Shown here: positions 22,521 to 34,438 of the stretch, piece after piece
Numbering within the stretch: position 1 is the first letter of the stretch
Layout of the letters: every line of letters starts with the position of its first letter
NCBI GenBank assembly: GCA_014529385.2
Contig: CM043949.1
Location: 106,494,554 to 106,558,553 of the forward strand
Reading direction: 5' to 3'
Length of the DNA stretch: 64,000 nucleotides
From: Adiantum capillus-veneris
Taxonomy: Eukaryota > Streptophyta > Polypodiopsida > Polypodiales > Pteridaceae
The notes under the pieces: generated by a model
The model's input: only the letters and a program-made list of their open reading frames with translations
Told to the model about the DNA's origin: nothing
Databases searched by the model: none
Translations under genes and position numbers: made by a program

Positions 22521-23201
22521 GTAAGCTGAGCAACAAGGTCTTCCTTACCTGGAATAACAAACCCTTCTAGATGCTCCATATAAATTTTCTCATTCAAATC
22601 ACCATTCAAAAAAGTAGTTCGCACATCCATTTGGTGAGTCTCCAAATCAAATTGAATAGCAAATGCCAATAAGACTCAAACACTTGTAATATGAACAACT
22701 GGTGAAAAGGTCTCTTGATAATCAACATTGACAACTTGAGAATAACCCTTGGCAATTCAATGCGTTTTGAAGTTGTCAAAAGATCCATCTGCTTTTACCT
22801 TTGCCTTATACACCCACTTACACTTGATAGTTGTATGACCAAGAGGTAGTTCAGTTAGTATCCATGTACCTTTAGAGGTAAAAGAATCATAATCTACTTC
22901 CATAACCCCTTTCCATTAATCCTTTTGTGGAGAAGAGATATCTTCACTTATGTGATAAGATCTTCAAAAGTAGAGAGAACATTATCAACAATATCATCAT
23001 TATACACATGACAAGGACCATGTTTGACATCAAGGTAGATCAACAAAAATGTCAACATCATCATTAGTAACATTCAAAATTGATGGTTGTGAAGAGGAAA
23101 GCTTCTCTTCAGCATCATTTATGGGCCATGAGCCTCCTATAAGGTGTTCATTAAAAGTAGCATCATGATTGACGATTAATTTCCTAGAGGAGGGGTCATA
23201 G
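22521..23201 (-). pseudogene. Inverted block: integrase-RT linker and RT N-half (element C)
   Basis: Read on the minus strand from 23201 it gives KFYDPSSRKLIVNHDATFNE, then DYQETFSPVV and HQMDVRTTFLNGDLNEKIYM, and ends GKEDLVAQLTK. These are copia RT motifs in their normal order, including the MDV catalytic Asp region. The next expected motif, LYG-KQA, is found directly to the right on the plus strand. The block is therefore best read as a segment turned around in place inside one copia element. Stops are present. Confidence 0.85.
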
Positions 23202-23740
23202 AATTTGCATTATATGGTCCCAAACAAGCTTCGTGGGTATGGTATATAAAGTTTGATTTTTTTCTCACCTCCAAAGGATTTATCTCTTGCTCTTCAGATC
23301 CCAACTTATATGTAAAACACAAAGGTGATAGTTTTGTGATCTTGCTCTTTATGTGGATGATACCATCCTTGTTCCCAATGATTTTGGATTTCTTCAAGTA
23401 AAGAAGTTGTTGTCTTCAACATTTGATATGGTGGTTCTCGGAGAGCATCACTCATGTCTTGGTATTTAGATACAAGAAACCACACAAATGGTAATTTATT
23501 ACTTTGACAGTCAAAGTTTATTGCAAATACCATTCAAAAATTTGGTTTGGAATTTTCACATCCATCAATACACCTTGTCTTGCGAGTTCTACGAAGAACA
23601 CTTCTGAAAGTGGTGGTTAGCTTGTCATAAATCAACCTTATGCTAACTTGATCGTATGTCTTCAGTATATTGGCATGAACACTCGCCTTGATATTTTGCT
23701 TTTTGCTAATTATCTTGAACAATATCTTTTGTGTCCCTCT
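23202..23740 (+). pseudogene. Copia RT C-half (element C)
   Basis: Plus-strand motifs are ALYGPKQASWVWYIKFDFFL, then SDPNLYV, then a YVDD-type box (VDDTILV with a small frameshift nearby), FDMVVLGEHHSCLG, and PYANLIVCLQYIGMNTRLDI at the RT-RNase H boundary. The sequence loses coding sense after about 23740, where RNase H is expected. RNase H and the 3' LTR of this family lie at 10246-10990 on the other strand. Confidence 0.85.
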
Positions 23741-23820
23741 CTTAAGAAATGATTTGCAACAAATTGTGTGTTGAAATACTTAATAAGCACTATAGATTTT
23801 GTAAATCTTAGATGTTGGGA

Positions 23821-23884
23821 GTATATACTCCCTACATGTAAGATCTTATAAAATACAAAAATCTTACATGTAGGGAGTATATAC
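23821..23884. repeat. Perfect 24-bp inverted repeat (hairpin)
   Basis: Arms 23821-23844 and 23861-23884 are exact reverse complements; the right arm begins ATCTTACATGTAGGGAGTAT. The loop is 16 bp. It lies close to the point where copia coding ends and where an inversion breakpoint is inferred. It could be a small foldback element; no target duplication was found. Confidence 0.93.
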
Positions 23885-24125
23885 AATAGTATGGGGTTAC
23901 TTTTGTGACCTGATCCACCTTTACGTACTTACGGGCATTACTTAGCATTTTTATGAAAAATCAAATTGCAATAAAATGCAATAAGGTTTAAACCATTGAT
24001 AAATAGTGCTTGTTAATATGAATAAATTCTTTTTGTTATAGGTTCCGTATGCCTCTCCCCTCCCGTGTCTAAGTCCTCCTGGACAAAATGGAAATTATGG
24101 GTGCAAGGTGGGTGGAGCAATATAT

Positions 24126-24419
24126 TGTTAACCCTCACGACACTCCATCACCTTCGACATACGCATATTATTTATTTGATTGAGTCATTGACCGGGCTTG
24201 TTGGTCCAATAGGTGTGTAGGTGATCGTCGATGATAGGCGCACCACTTATCTTATTTTTACAGTAGTTTTGCAACGGTCAACCACTGTGCGCACCCATGT
24301 GTGAATGGGCCAAACTCTCATAAAAGGTCCATTTGACCTAAAAATCCTCATTCTCTAGGGTGTAAGCTAAGAAGTGCTCTTGCTCCATCTCTGTCTCCTT
24401 CTCCTTCATATGCTCACAG

Positions 24420-24459
<40 letters not shown>

Positions 24460-24461
24460 TT

Positions 24462-24524
<63 letters not shown>

Positions 24525-24801
24525 TGTGTGTGTGTGTGTGCGTGTGCGTGCGTGCATGCGTGATCAAGCATTGCGGCAGCATCGACGCCAGCGAGGCGGT
24601 TGAGTGCGGCATTGACAGTGGCTCCTTCTTCTTCGCAGAAGCACAAGATCCTTCACCACAAAATCATTGAGTGGTGAGTGACACACTGTTCTCCCTTTGA
24701 GCTTGCTAGGGTCTTCTAGTTGTGTGTTTGCAGCCTTTTGAGGCTCATACATAGTGCACATGCAAGTTCCCCAACTTCCGACACGTACAACAAAGCGTAC
24801 A
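24126..24801 (+). repeat. 5' LTR of element F (676 bp)
   Basis: Starts TGTTAACCCTCACGACAC and ends AAGCGTACA. It matches, in reverse, 61263-61858 and 48852-49311. A compound (GT)n-(GA)n-(GT)n microsatellite lies at about 24419-24545; the matching place in the other two LTRs also holds a CA/GA-type microsatellite. Confidence 0.9.
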
Positions 24802-24805
24802 TTTT

Positions 24806-24822
24806 TGGCGCCGCTGCCTTGC
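24806..24822 (+). other. Primer-binding site of element F (tRNA-Asp-like)
   Basis: TTTTTGGCGCCGCTGCC follows the LTR. TGGCGCC-TGCC resembles the complement of the tRNA-Asp 3' end used by Tat/Athila elements. The same sequence sits beside the 5' LTR of element H. Confidence 0.75.
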
Positions 24823-26352
24823 ATTAAGCTTGAGGAGCACTTAGTGCTACCTTTGGAAGCATTTCTTCCATCTTTTTGTTTTTTGTTGTGTTATGTGAGA
24901 ACTGTTAAGTGGCTGCAATGGGTAGATTAGCAAGTTTTTGTTAGCTTCTATTAAGTGATTGTAAAGGGTAGATTAGCAGGTTTTTGTCAGCTTCTGTTAA
25001 GTGGCTGTAAGCTTTGTTAGTGATGCATTGTACTGCTTTTGTTAGTTTTGCAAGATCTGTAGTGAGTAGGTGCTAGTTGATCTGTTAGTGAGTGTAGACA
25101 ATGAGAAGTAGAGTAGACAGTGAGTAGTAGAGTTGACTGTCTGTGAGTGTACAGTGTATTGTGTTTGACAGTGTGTTAGCAGAGGTAGTTAGCATTAATT
25201 AGTTGTTAATTAGATGTGTTAGTTGGAAAGAGGTTAGACAGAGCTCGCAAGAGCTACTGTGTGCACATGGGAGCTCGGCATCCACGTGGCCACATTATCC
25301 TCAAAAAAAAATTAAAAAAATATATATTTATTTTTTAAACGATTAGATATTTGGAAAAAAATTGACCAGACATACTGGTTCATTTCTTATTTTTTTGGTT
25401 GGATTCTTTTAAGATTCCACTTGATGAATGAATGCAGGCCAGGCAGCGTCTCTAAAACCGTTAGCTTGCGCATCGAGAGATCTATCTCAAAACCTGCGGC
25501 GGCAGCAATGACTAGTCGCTGAGCTAAGCCAACCCACCACAAAGAGGGCGTGATGAGAGTCTAACGAGCAATTTTCATTATAAAAAAGAAGCTATCCAGC
25601 ATGACTTGCAAGCGACCACGCCTGCATCGCACCCCAAATTAGCTTCAGGCCGCCCAGGCTAGCTCCGTCCCTCCCTACCTCTGCTCGCTGCTTTCTGTTA
25701 CTCCTGTCACATCATGCGGCTTTACTTTCGTAGCATCTTCAAAAGATTCCAATTACTGCATCTTTTTTCGCAATCGAGGACACATACTGGGACTAAAAAG
25801 AAAACTCAAAACAAAAATTAAAAAAACCTTATCTTAAAAGGAAAGATATTTGGGACTAAAAAGAAAACTCAAAACAAAAATTAAAAAGACCTTATCTTAA
25901 AAGGAAGGATCGGGATCATTCCCAGAAACCCAAAGCCCAAGCCTGAGCCCAGGCCTAGGCCTCGGCCCTTAGTCTTATGATATACTATACACACTAATTT
26001 ATATATAAAGACTAGGACCTCAAGTGAAGGGAGGGCATGTGGGACAAGTTTGTCAAGTCCTCCACTATTCCCTTCACACTCACCCTTTGAACTTACTAAA
26101 TCTAGCCCTCTCCCCACCTAGGAAGAGACTAGTTTTAGGATTCCGAGGGCTGTACGTAATTGAATCAAGGGTTGTAAAGCATGGCATGCCACTCTAGACA
26201 AGACGCTCATTTTAAAGCTATCATACGCCATATTTCGTGGCTTGGTTAGAAAAAAGGACTAAAAATACAAATAATTGGGTTGTAAACACCTAAAAAACTA
26301 GGTGAGCGGCCTTCACGGGCACTCACCAACACTTCTATAGTGTTGAGGTCAC
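24823..26352 (+). other. Leader of element F
   Basis: No gene seen. It contains GTTAGT-rich repetitive text (about 24900-25230), AT-rich sequence near 25300, a 63-bp tandem duplication (25788-25913) and a GCCCAAGCC-type hexamer-like stretch near 25930-25965 that matches a longer hexamer array in element H. Confidence 0.6.
25788..25913. repeat. 63-bp tandem duplication
   Basis: Units 25788-25850 and 25851-25913 both begin TGGGACTAAAAAGAAAACTC and are nearly identical. Confidence 0.92.
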
Positions 26353-29300
26353 ATGCACCTACGCGATGGTCGTGTGCTAGAGGACGAGCTCATAGAGAGT
26401 GTCTCCGTTTATGCAGACACTCATTATTCTTCCACCTTAGGCTCTAGGTCCTCAGTTGGAACCCAAGGTAGTACCACTCAGGACCCACATATTGCATCTA
26501 GTGACTCTTCCTTTGACTATGACATCATGGAGGGTTACCCGATGCCTAATCCCGATAGCTCAAGCCAAGACATGCATTCCATGGGACCACAGTCCGGGCC
26601 GAGCATGCTTAGCCGCTTGAAGGAAACCGTTACTAGAGCCACTTGCTCCAAACATGGAGGTAACGATATATATGAGGGGGGTGTGGAAGTAAATTCGCCA
26701 TTCATGACCAACATAGATTCCATGATCCTGGAGAGTGTGCATGCGAATACTCCATTCAATGCACCCTCTGACTCTTCAGAGCTATTCCCCTCCGAGGTTA
26801 TATTACCTGATGGTAGAAGCCTTGCCGAAATGCAAGAGGTTGAGCGGTATATCATTGTGGCTAGGTAAAAGGAAATTGAGATCTTATGTAGGACAGAACA
26901 AAGGAGAGAGTTAAAAGAGAAAGCGCCTATATCAACATCCATGCTAGGCGAGCAATCGAGTGCTCCTGAATTAGTGACCACTAAGGGTCAACCCATAGAG
27001 AGCCACATTGCATCTAGTTCAAAGGACAACCCTAGAACCTCAATCCTAGATGGAGCATTTCTAAACAAAAATTGCAAGTATGAACTACAAACGAAAACTC
27101 TAACCGACCTATACACAGGTCACACCTATCACGTGGGTTGGTTAGATGTCCTACAATCCACAACGGGTGCTACTAGTGTAGAGGATCGACAACAAAGAGT
27201 TTGTGAGGTCATCCATAGGGTTATTGAGCTGGAGAGACAGAACAAGGGGATCCACATGCCTTCAACAGGTCTCATGCGATTCTTGGATACAGGGAAGGCT
27301 AAACAACCAACCTTATTGCAAATGGAGACTCCCTCGGTAAGTTTGATGGATCCTCTGTATGTTGTTTCCGCCAGGGGTCTCAGTACAATCTGAGCCCACG
27401 AGTGATAGCTTTATCTTTCCAAGTATAGCTCATATTTCTCTTGATGACACCACGGCTACCATGCCTACCCCACTGATGGGCAGGACAAAAAAAAAATCCA
27501 TGGACTTCATTTGTTAGTAAAGCACTGCTACATGGTAGCTCAATGCCTGCAACAGTACCTACAAGTGTGTACCAATCATATACAACTATGGGTCCTCATG
27601 CTCATGTAGCTCCTACCCCTCCCATTGTTCAACAACTTATGCTCCACAACCACAACATCCAAGATCTTATTTCAATGGGACCATACCAGCTACCACGTCT
27701 GCTATGCCTAGGGCCACACATATGAACTTTGGCCCCCCACATGGCACAACACCGTACCAAACGTCGAACCCAAGGGCTTCCTATACGCCAAGTCCAATGC
27801 CAATAACTACTCCACATATAGTCTCTGGAGCACCTTTACCCACGGTGCCTGCTCACTTAGGTGACTTGGCAACGTTTGCTCAAGCTATTGGCCAATCTAT
27901 TGCTCAAAATATGTGTAACAGGCCTGATAGAAAGCCTAGAAGTAAGGCAGTACAAATAGCCAAGCTCACACAAAAATTTAGTGGAGACGAGGATGCGAGA
28001 AATCATATCGAAGTGTTTAAACAAATATGCAATTCTCTAGGAGAACACAATGACATGCATAAGATTAATGCTTTAAGCCTAACTTTAAGTGGGAAGGCTG
28101 GGGATTGGTATAGAACCCTAAGGGTGGAAGAAAAAACAATTTACCCTACTCTTAGGAGAGTGTTCTTGAAGGAGTACATACAAGAGGGAGTACTTTGGCG
28201 TGTAGCATCTCAGCTCCAAAAAGCCCAACGAGAGGAAGGAGAGTCCGTGAGAGACTTTATTAGTTGCTTGAAGCATTTTAATTCTCGTTGTAATCCAAAT
28301 GATCACTTCAAGAATAACCAATTTCTAGATAGATTCATCAGGGGATTACGACATGAGGATATCTACAATTGCCTAGTCATTAGAGGTATCACCACTTGGA
28401 AAGCAGTCACCACCAATGCAATCCAATTGGAGGATAATTTAATGATTCAAGGATAAAGAGTGTCTATTGAGCCTAAATCTACTAGCTCGCAAGCATCAGG
28501 GCATCAGCCAATGACCCTAAAGCCTATTGCTAAGGAGCCAAAGATATCTGAGATGACTATAGCAGATCTCACCAAGGCCATTCAAGAGAGTTTCAGAGAC
28601 AATCGTGCTCCGCAAAACAACCATGTATCCAAGAACATAGCAACAATGGTTCTCAGTTTGCTATGTCCCACATAGTACCAGTGAATGCCCTACGTTTAGA
28701 GTAAAATTTAATGGAAATTGAAATACCTATGGGAGGTATGGTCAACAAGCTAAGGATTGCATAGTATTTAAGCACCGATGGCCAATAGACCAACCTTAGC
28801 ATGGACGGACACACTTCGAGTGCCTACATTGATGCCGGCCCCACCTCTTGAACAAACATCACAACACATGGTCCCTAGGGCCCAAAATGTTGTTCAAACA
28901 ACACCCTTACCACCTTCAATTCTAGGACCGCAACCACCACATCCGAGAATCGCTTTTGTGAATCAAGTGGGTTGTGAGTCATCTATTGTTGGTTTGGAAG
29001 GATGTGAGGAAGATATATACCCTGATATTGCCTATGGGATTGATGAACTTGAAGAAAGTCCACAATACTACATGGAGGACTATTGGGGACAAGTCAAACA
29101 TGGCTATCAAGTAGCTGCTCTTGCGGCAAGAAGCCAAAAATATCAATTACACTGCCAAGAGACTACCTCTTCAATGCTATGAGTGTGGAGGTCCACATCC
29201 TGTACCCGAGTGTCCTATTAGGCTACAAAAGAATGCTACACTAATGCAAACCAATCAAGCGAGCACATCTACAATGCCAATACTCATGTGTAATCGATAT

Positions 29301-29560
29301 GGCAGAGATCATTTGATTTCCCAGTATCCAAATAATCAAATGCACCGAACATCACGCCATTAAACTTGATTCAGGGTACCGAGGAGCCATCACAAAGTAT
29401 ACCTGTGGTACCAGTAAATGTACTCACATGATCGATGCTCCAAAAACAAAATTATATTCTTGAAGAAAGAGACACGACATTAATTGCCCAATATCATAGA
29501 AGAAAACATGAAGGAAGAGATCGCAAAAAGTAGCAAAGTCAAACCCCAGTTCAAAAACCG
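26353..29560 (+). pseudogene. Ty3 gag (element F)
   Basis: ATG at 26353 starts MHLRDGRVLEDEL. A long Ser/Thr/Pro-rich region follows, then the capsid core (AKLTQKFSGDEDARNHIEVF near 27960, GKAGDWYRTLRVEEK near 28100, LDRFIRGLRHEDIYN near 28330) and zinc knuckles of which CYECGGPHPVPEC (about 29179) is intact. Later knuckles have lost cysteines. Frames are broken near 26866, 27390, 28455 and 28675. It is the orthologue of 57307-60414 in element H; comparing the two identifies most stops as private changes. Confidence 0.88.
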
Positions 29561-29589
29561 ACATACAGACTAGTGACAATCCCGTATAT

Positions 29590-31560
29590 ATGAACAACGC
29601 TGAAGCGGATTCTGATTCAGGTGAAACCATGGAGATCAAAACGACCACTAGGAAAGAAACCAACGAGGAAGATCATCATGAGCCACAATGGCCAGGACCC
29701 AAGAAGAAGATAGGAACTTACCCAAACTCTACAGAGGAAATTGAGCGAGTCAAGCAATTAAGGATTTTGGTAGAAGAGACCCAAAGGGATCTAGAGCCAA
29801 CACCTAGGCAGATCTAGATTACCAACACAGTGTTCCCTACGCAAAAGCAACCTCATAAATTCCATAATCCACTAGCCATACCTAGTGTCATCCAAGAAGA
29901 AAGTGACTTAAAATCATAGGAAAGTGGGTTTTACTCCCTTCTTGTCAGAAAGAATGTTTACAGAGGGACTACCTGACCCTATCGAAGAAATGGAGATCCC
30001 ATCCTCCCCACGTCAAGGGACTGATGCCCAAAAGGTGCCATTAAATATTGCCAAATTGATGGATTTCATGGCTTCAGAAGTTAGAACCACCATCATGTCC
30101 AAACTATATGGAGACCCCAAGCTATTCTTAGCTCTTTGAGCTTTCCTCAATGGAGAACTGAAAGTCGGGCTACCACAATTTTCACAGATGGATGGAGCTA
30201 GGGAGATGCCAATATATGAGGAACACTTAGATCCATAACCCAATCTCAGGAGATGAGAACTCTGTTGTAGAAATACATGTTAACAAGTTGGGACAATACT
30301 TTGAAGGCGATGAATCCAATGCAACCATACCAATCACTACCAAGGGATTAACCATGAAGTGAATCCTTGATGGTGGCGCTGGGATTAGCATTGAGACTAA
30401 AAATTGATGGGAAACTATGGGAAGACCTCACCTTGGGACCACAAACATAGTGGTAAAGATGGCCAATGGGACGATTGGTAAGCCATTGGGATGCTAGAAG
30501 ATCTCAAGATCAAGGTCTTTGGACACAAATACGGAATACTTTCATTGTTTTGGATTTTCCAAGCACACTATGTCATCTAAGATGATCTTAGGATGTCCTT
30601 TCATGAGGGAAGAAAAAATGGTGCATGACTGGTCTAAAAACTATGTCTACTTGTAGTTCCAAGACTCTGTCATTCGAGTGGATCTTGTAACTGGTTGAGC
30701 ACATCCTCTAGGAAACAAATTTATAATTGATCATAGATCTGACACCATAGTACACTCGGCCCCATTGCAATATTGTTACATATGTAAAATGGACACTGAT
30801 GTTGGGGAAGATTCTCCTTATATAGACATTCTACCTAGGATGACTGAGTCTGATAATGTGGATTGGCTCCACCTAGCAGCAACCATATACACTTGGGGCA
30901 ATAGGGGGATGACCTCGGTAACACCTGAGGGGGATGAAATGCCACAACTTGTATCCTTAAATATAATAGAAGCAATGCATATAGCTTCTGATGACCTACA
31001 AGATGAAGACTTGACTGACATTAGAACCAGTAGCATCTCACAAGACTATAGCCCACAGGATTCATAGTCAGAATCATCAACTGGAGTTGACTATGAAGAC
31101 GAAGAATCTCAGTTAAACCTTGGTGCAAATGTGCGGATGAGCCATTCAAGGCCCATTGGTACCCTAGATGACAATCTATCCAGGAGGGGAGAAGACACGA
31201 GTAGTGATTCATGTAGTGACTCTTCACTGGAGATTGGTCGTAATCAAAAAGTAGACAAAAAGAGTAAGAGGTATAAGAGGTGACAATATCGAGCAAATGT
31301 GCGTGCTAGAATAAATGAAAATAAATCCACCGCAGAATGGCTTAAATATATAGGGGCATGTGATGCTCATCAAAAGTTGATAGATAACTGGGGTGAATAC
31401 CTTCAAAGCATTATGTGGTGTAGTCCACAACTCATTTACATCGCACAACTAGAGGCTACAGAGAAGCCAAAGTTGAGCCGTACCGTAAGGAGATGACAAA
31501 ATCGAGAGTTAGCTCAACAACAAAAGGAAGTGGAAGAGAAATCATAGTCCATAGAACAAC
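29590..31560 (+). pseudogene. Ty3 protease and protease-RT linker (element F)
   Basis: Starts MNNAEADSDSGETME, in a frame different from gag, as in element H. The protease shows ILDGGAGISI (LDGG in place of the usual LDSG) near 30368. The TGA directly after this motif is shared with element H. An ILGCPFM-like flap-end motif follows. The linker continues with CYICKMDTDVGEDSPY and acidic Ser/Glu/Asp-rich sequence to about 31540. Multiple stops. Confidence 0.75.
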
Positions 31561-32087
31561 AAGACCCCACAGATCACAGAGAAATCACAGTCCATAAAAC
31601 AACAAGACCCCACAGACTTACACCCTACACCTGATCATTTCAAATCCTACACCACAAAAGAGGGTAAGGTTGTTTATACAAAGGCTCAAAGAAAACCTAG
31701 CAATGGAAGCAATGGAGTTTATGACGGTCCAGTGATAGTTAAGGAGATAGAGTTAGCAGACCCAGGAGAAGAGTCCAAACATGTTTTCATTGCCCAAGAT
31801 CTAATAAATACTAAGGACTATGTACTTAAAGAACTTCTCAAGGAATACAAGGATATATTTTCTTGGACATATCATGATATGAAAGGCGTTCCACCTTCTG
31901 TGGTGCAACACACAATTTCCATGAATAGCATGGCTAAACCAGTCCAGCAACGACCCTACCCAATGAATCCTAAGTATGAAAAGATTGTTCGAGAAGAGAT
32001 TGAAAAGCTTATCAAATGTGGATTCATATACCCATTGAGCACTCAAAATGGGTGTCTCCAATAGTTATTGTGCCAAAAAAGAATGGG
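31560..32087 (+). pseudogene. RT N-terminus (element F), cut by element G
   Basis: Open from 31732 with ELLKEYKDIFSWTYHDMKGV and RPYPMNPKYEKIVREEIEKL. A small frame change near 32030 precedes SPIVIVPKKNG, where the element G insertion falls. The frame resumes at 42521 with KLKVCVDLKK when one ATGGR duplication is discounted. Confidence 0.88.
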
Positions 32088-33095
32088 TGTGCGACGGGTG
32101 TCTAAACTCACTTCTATCTTATTGCAGAGAGAGCGAGAACCACGAATATAATTGTCAATCCATGGGACGAAGCTGATTCAACTAGTGCATAGAGGTTACA
32201 AGAGGTTTTCAATCTCTTGGAAAACAACAGACAACTTGCATCTAACTCGAGCTACACTCAAATGACCGAAATCACCAAAAGCTAGTTGCTCATCAGCAAA
32301 CAAATCACAACCGTTACAGCATCAAACAACATCCAAAGGTTACGAAACTTTTAGGACATGTTTATAAGACCTAAGCGCACATGCTTATGGTCTCAAATCT
32401 CCCTTTAGGTCAAGTGCAAAATTCACGATTATTAACAACAATGAGTTTTTGACCTAGTCGTTTTCGACCCATAATGCATCTAAATGCTTAGCAATGATGC
32501 CCCAATACCCCGCCTATACTTAGTTTATTATTTCAAAGTGTAAATTCCTACTTATGATGAAATTAGGCCGCGGGTCAGCAACGCCAAAAGCTACAAAATA
32601 CCAAGAAATGCTTACGTCAATGCGTAGAACTCTTACCTGCGTTGCAATGAAACAGACGTGATTGCAATGTGACAATTGGGGAGAGAATAGGAAGCCCGAG
32701 AAGGAGAGAAGTGAGCGTTGTTAGCTAACACTATGTATTTTATTATCCAAAACTTAACTAAAACTTTACAAAGTTGGATTTTATACCTTAGCCAAGTTCT
32801 AAAATGTCTAATGTACGGTGCCCAAGACCTTTAAGGCTCCACCCTTATTGTATATGTAACCTAGGTACACTAACTGTCCTATGCTTTACATCTTGGAACT
32901 CTTATTGAACAGTAACATGTTACAATAATTACAATAGCTAAATAAATCGAGAAATTACAATACATGGCCATTTTGGAAAAATGTGAAAAGTGTGTAACTC
33001 CAATCTTCACTTCTTCTTCATATTCATCTTCGATGTGCATTCATAAGGCTTCAATCTTTAGCAGCTCCTGTTAACTGACGTTGGCTCAGTTAACA
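32088..33095 (-). repeat. 3' LTR of element G (1008 bp)
   Basis: On the minus strand it begins TGTTAACTGAGCC and ends CCCGTCGCACA. It aligns with 41337-42520 apart from a 249-bp insertion there and smaller indels, including about 65 bp near 32430-32500 missing from the other LTR. Confidence 0.92.
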
Positions 33096-33107
33096 TTCCC
33101 TCCTTTT
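33096..33107 (-). other. Polypurine tract of element G
   Basis: On the minus strand AAAAGGAGGGAA abuts the TGTTAACTG start of the 3' LTR, which fixes the element's orientation. Confidence 0.85.
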
Positions 33108-34400
33108 GATTTTAGTGCCCGTCCTCGAGCACTATGGAGAAGTGTATGTGGAAGCTGTTGAAGGTTTTTGATTGGTTGTTGATGGGCTGATTGTCTTCAT
33201 TTGTCGTTGAATTTGTTGATGAGGTTCAATTTGCTGCAACATGTTGATTGGTCCAAAATATGTCTGATGTGACAGATGATGTTGGATGTGTTCGTAATAG
33301 CATAATGATGAGGCTGCTATTTATTTATGAAATGTATGTACAACAGAAGTAAAATGATGAGGATCTAAATTAGGGTCTAATATCTGGATGACCAAAGGGA
33401 AAAAACCTAGTGGAAAAAAAGTGCCTTTGGAATACGTGCATTATTGGAGTACTTATTAGCATGGGAAATATTAATAAAGTACTCAAGGGATTATTTGTTG
33501 ATAGATATGGAATTAAAAAGGCAGCAAATATGAGAGGGTAGCATGATGGAACATTGGTTTGCCTGTTGTAGTCCACTCAAGGTGCATAGGTGGAAGCAAA
33601 AAAGAGTGTCTAATGCATATGTCCAATGGTGGGACATCCTATAGATGCATAGACAGAAATGCATAGAAAACAATATGCTATGCCAGAAGGATTTTGAGGG
33701 GTTCTTCAAAAAGATGGTGTAGCTATTAAAGCATATGACATGGCTTTGCAAGCTGGCACCCCTTTAAGAATGGTTTTTGTTGTCGAGGATATGTGCTCTC
33801 ATCTTATGTGCATTGTGCGTGAGTGTTGGACTCTACAAAACTCCACCATGATTAACTTAATAGACTTTGATTAACTTAATAGACTTTGACTCTTATGCTC
33901 ATCTCATCCAGCATGAGCGACACAGCTTAGATATGCTCAACTATGCCAGCTTGAGCGTAAGCCTAATAACTACCACTCTTAGCACATAGTTTATTACAAC
34001 TTGAAGCTTTGGGACTAATGCTTTGCTCATTTTATGGCTCAGCAACCCGACTCTGACTATGCCAAGGAGTGTTCTTTGCACCCTAGTGACTTGAATTTTT
34101 ACAGTCTTGTGCTTACTACAAACATTTCTTCAGGTCAAACTAATCTTGAATCCTCAAAAAGAGGATTATTCAAGGGCGAAGTTGGCATTGAAGGTTTCTT
34201 TTTTTGCCATACCTATTTTATCATCTTTGAATCAGCATTCATGTTGATTGGGTTGTCCTTCTTTGACTGTGAAGACTCCATTATCTGTTTGATTCTCCAA
34301 TTAGGCATGTTGATAGGAGTCTTTAATGTTGTTGTAGGCCTATGTTCACTGTCGTCATTTGGCTTTTGACTAGGAGCATTGGAAGACTTAAGAATCCAAA
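33108..34400. other. 3' untranslated part of element G
   Basis: No gene I can support. Short open stretches occur on both strands, for example 34034-34369 plus, but none shows a domain or a counterpart elsewhere in the window. A 20-bp near-duplicate ('gattaacttaatagactttg') repeats at 33850-33890. Confidence 0.5.
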
Positions 34401-34438
34401 TCTCTGATGACCTTTGTATCTCCTTTGTTGACTTTGCT

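Noticed and set aside
23821..23884. Intrinsic transcription terminator or microRNA precursor
   Set aside because: There is no T-run logic in a nuclear eukaryotic setting, and a perfect short hairpin alone does not support a microRNA gene.
24338..24646. Minus-strand ORFs with long Leu/Ser and Thr/His runs
   Set aside because: They are translations of the GA/GT microsatellite inside an LTR.
34034..34369. Possible host gene ORF of 111 residues
   Set aside because: No domain, no counterpart and no splice context; composition is typical of AT-rich decayed repeat.
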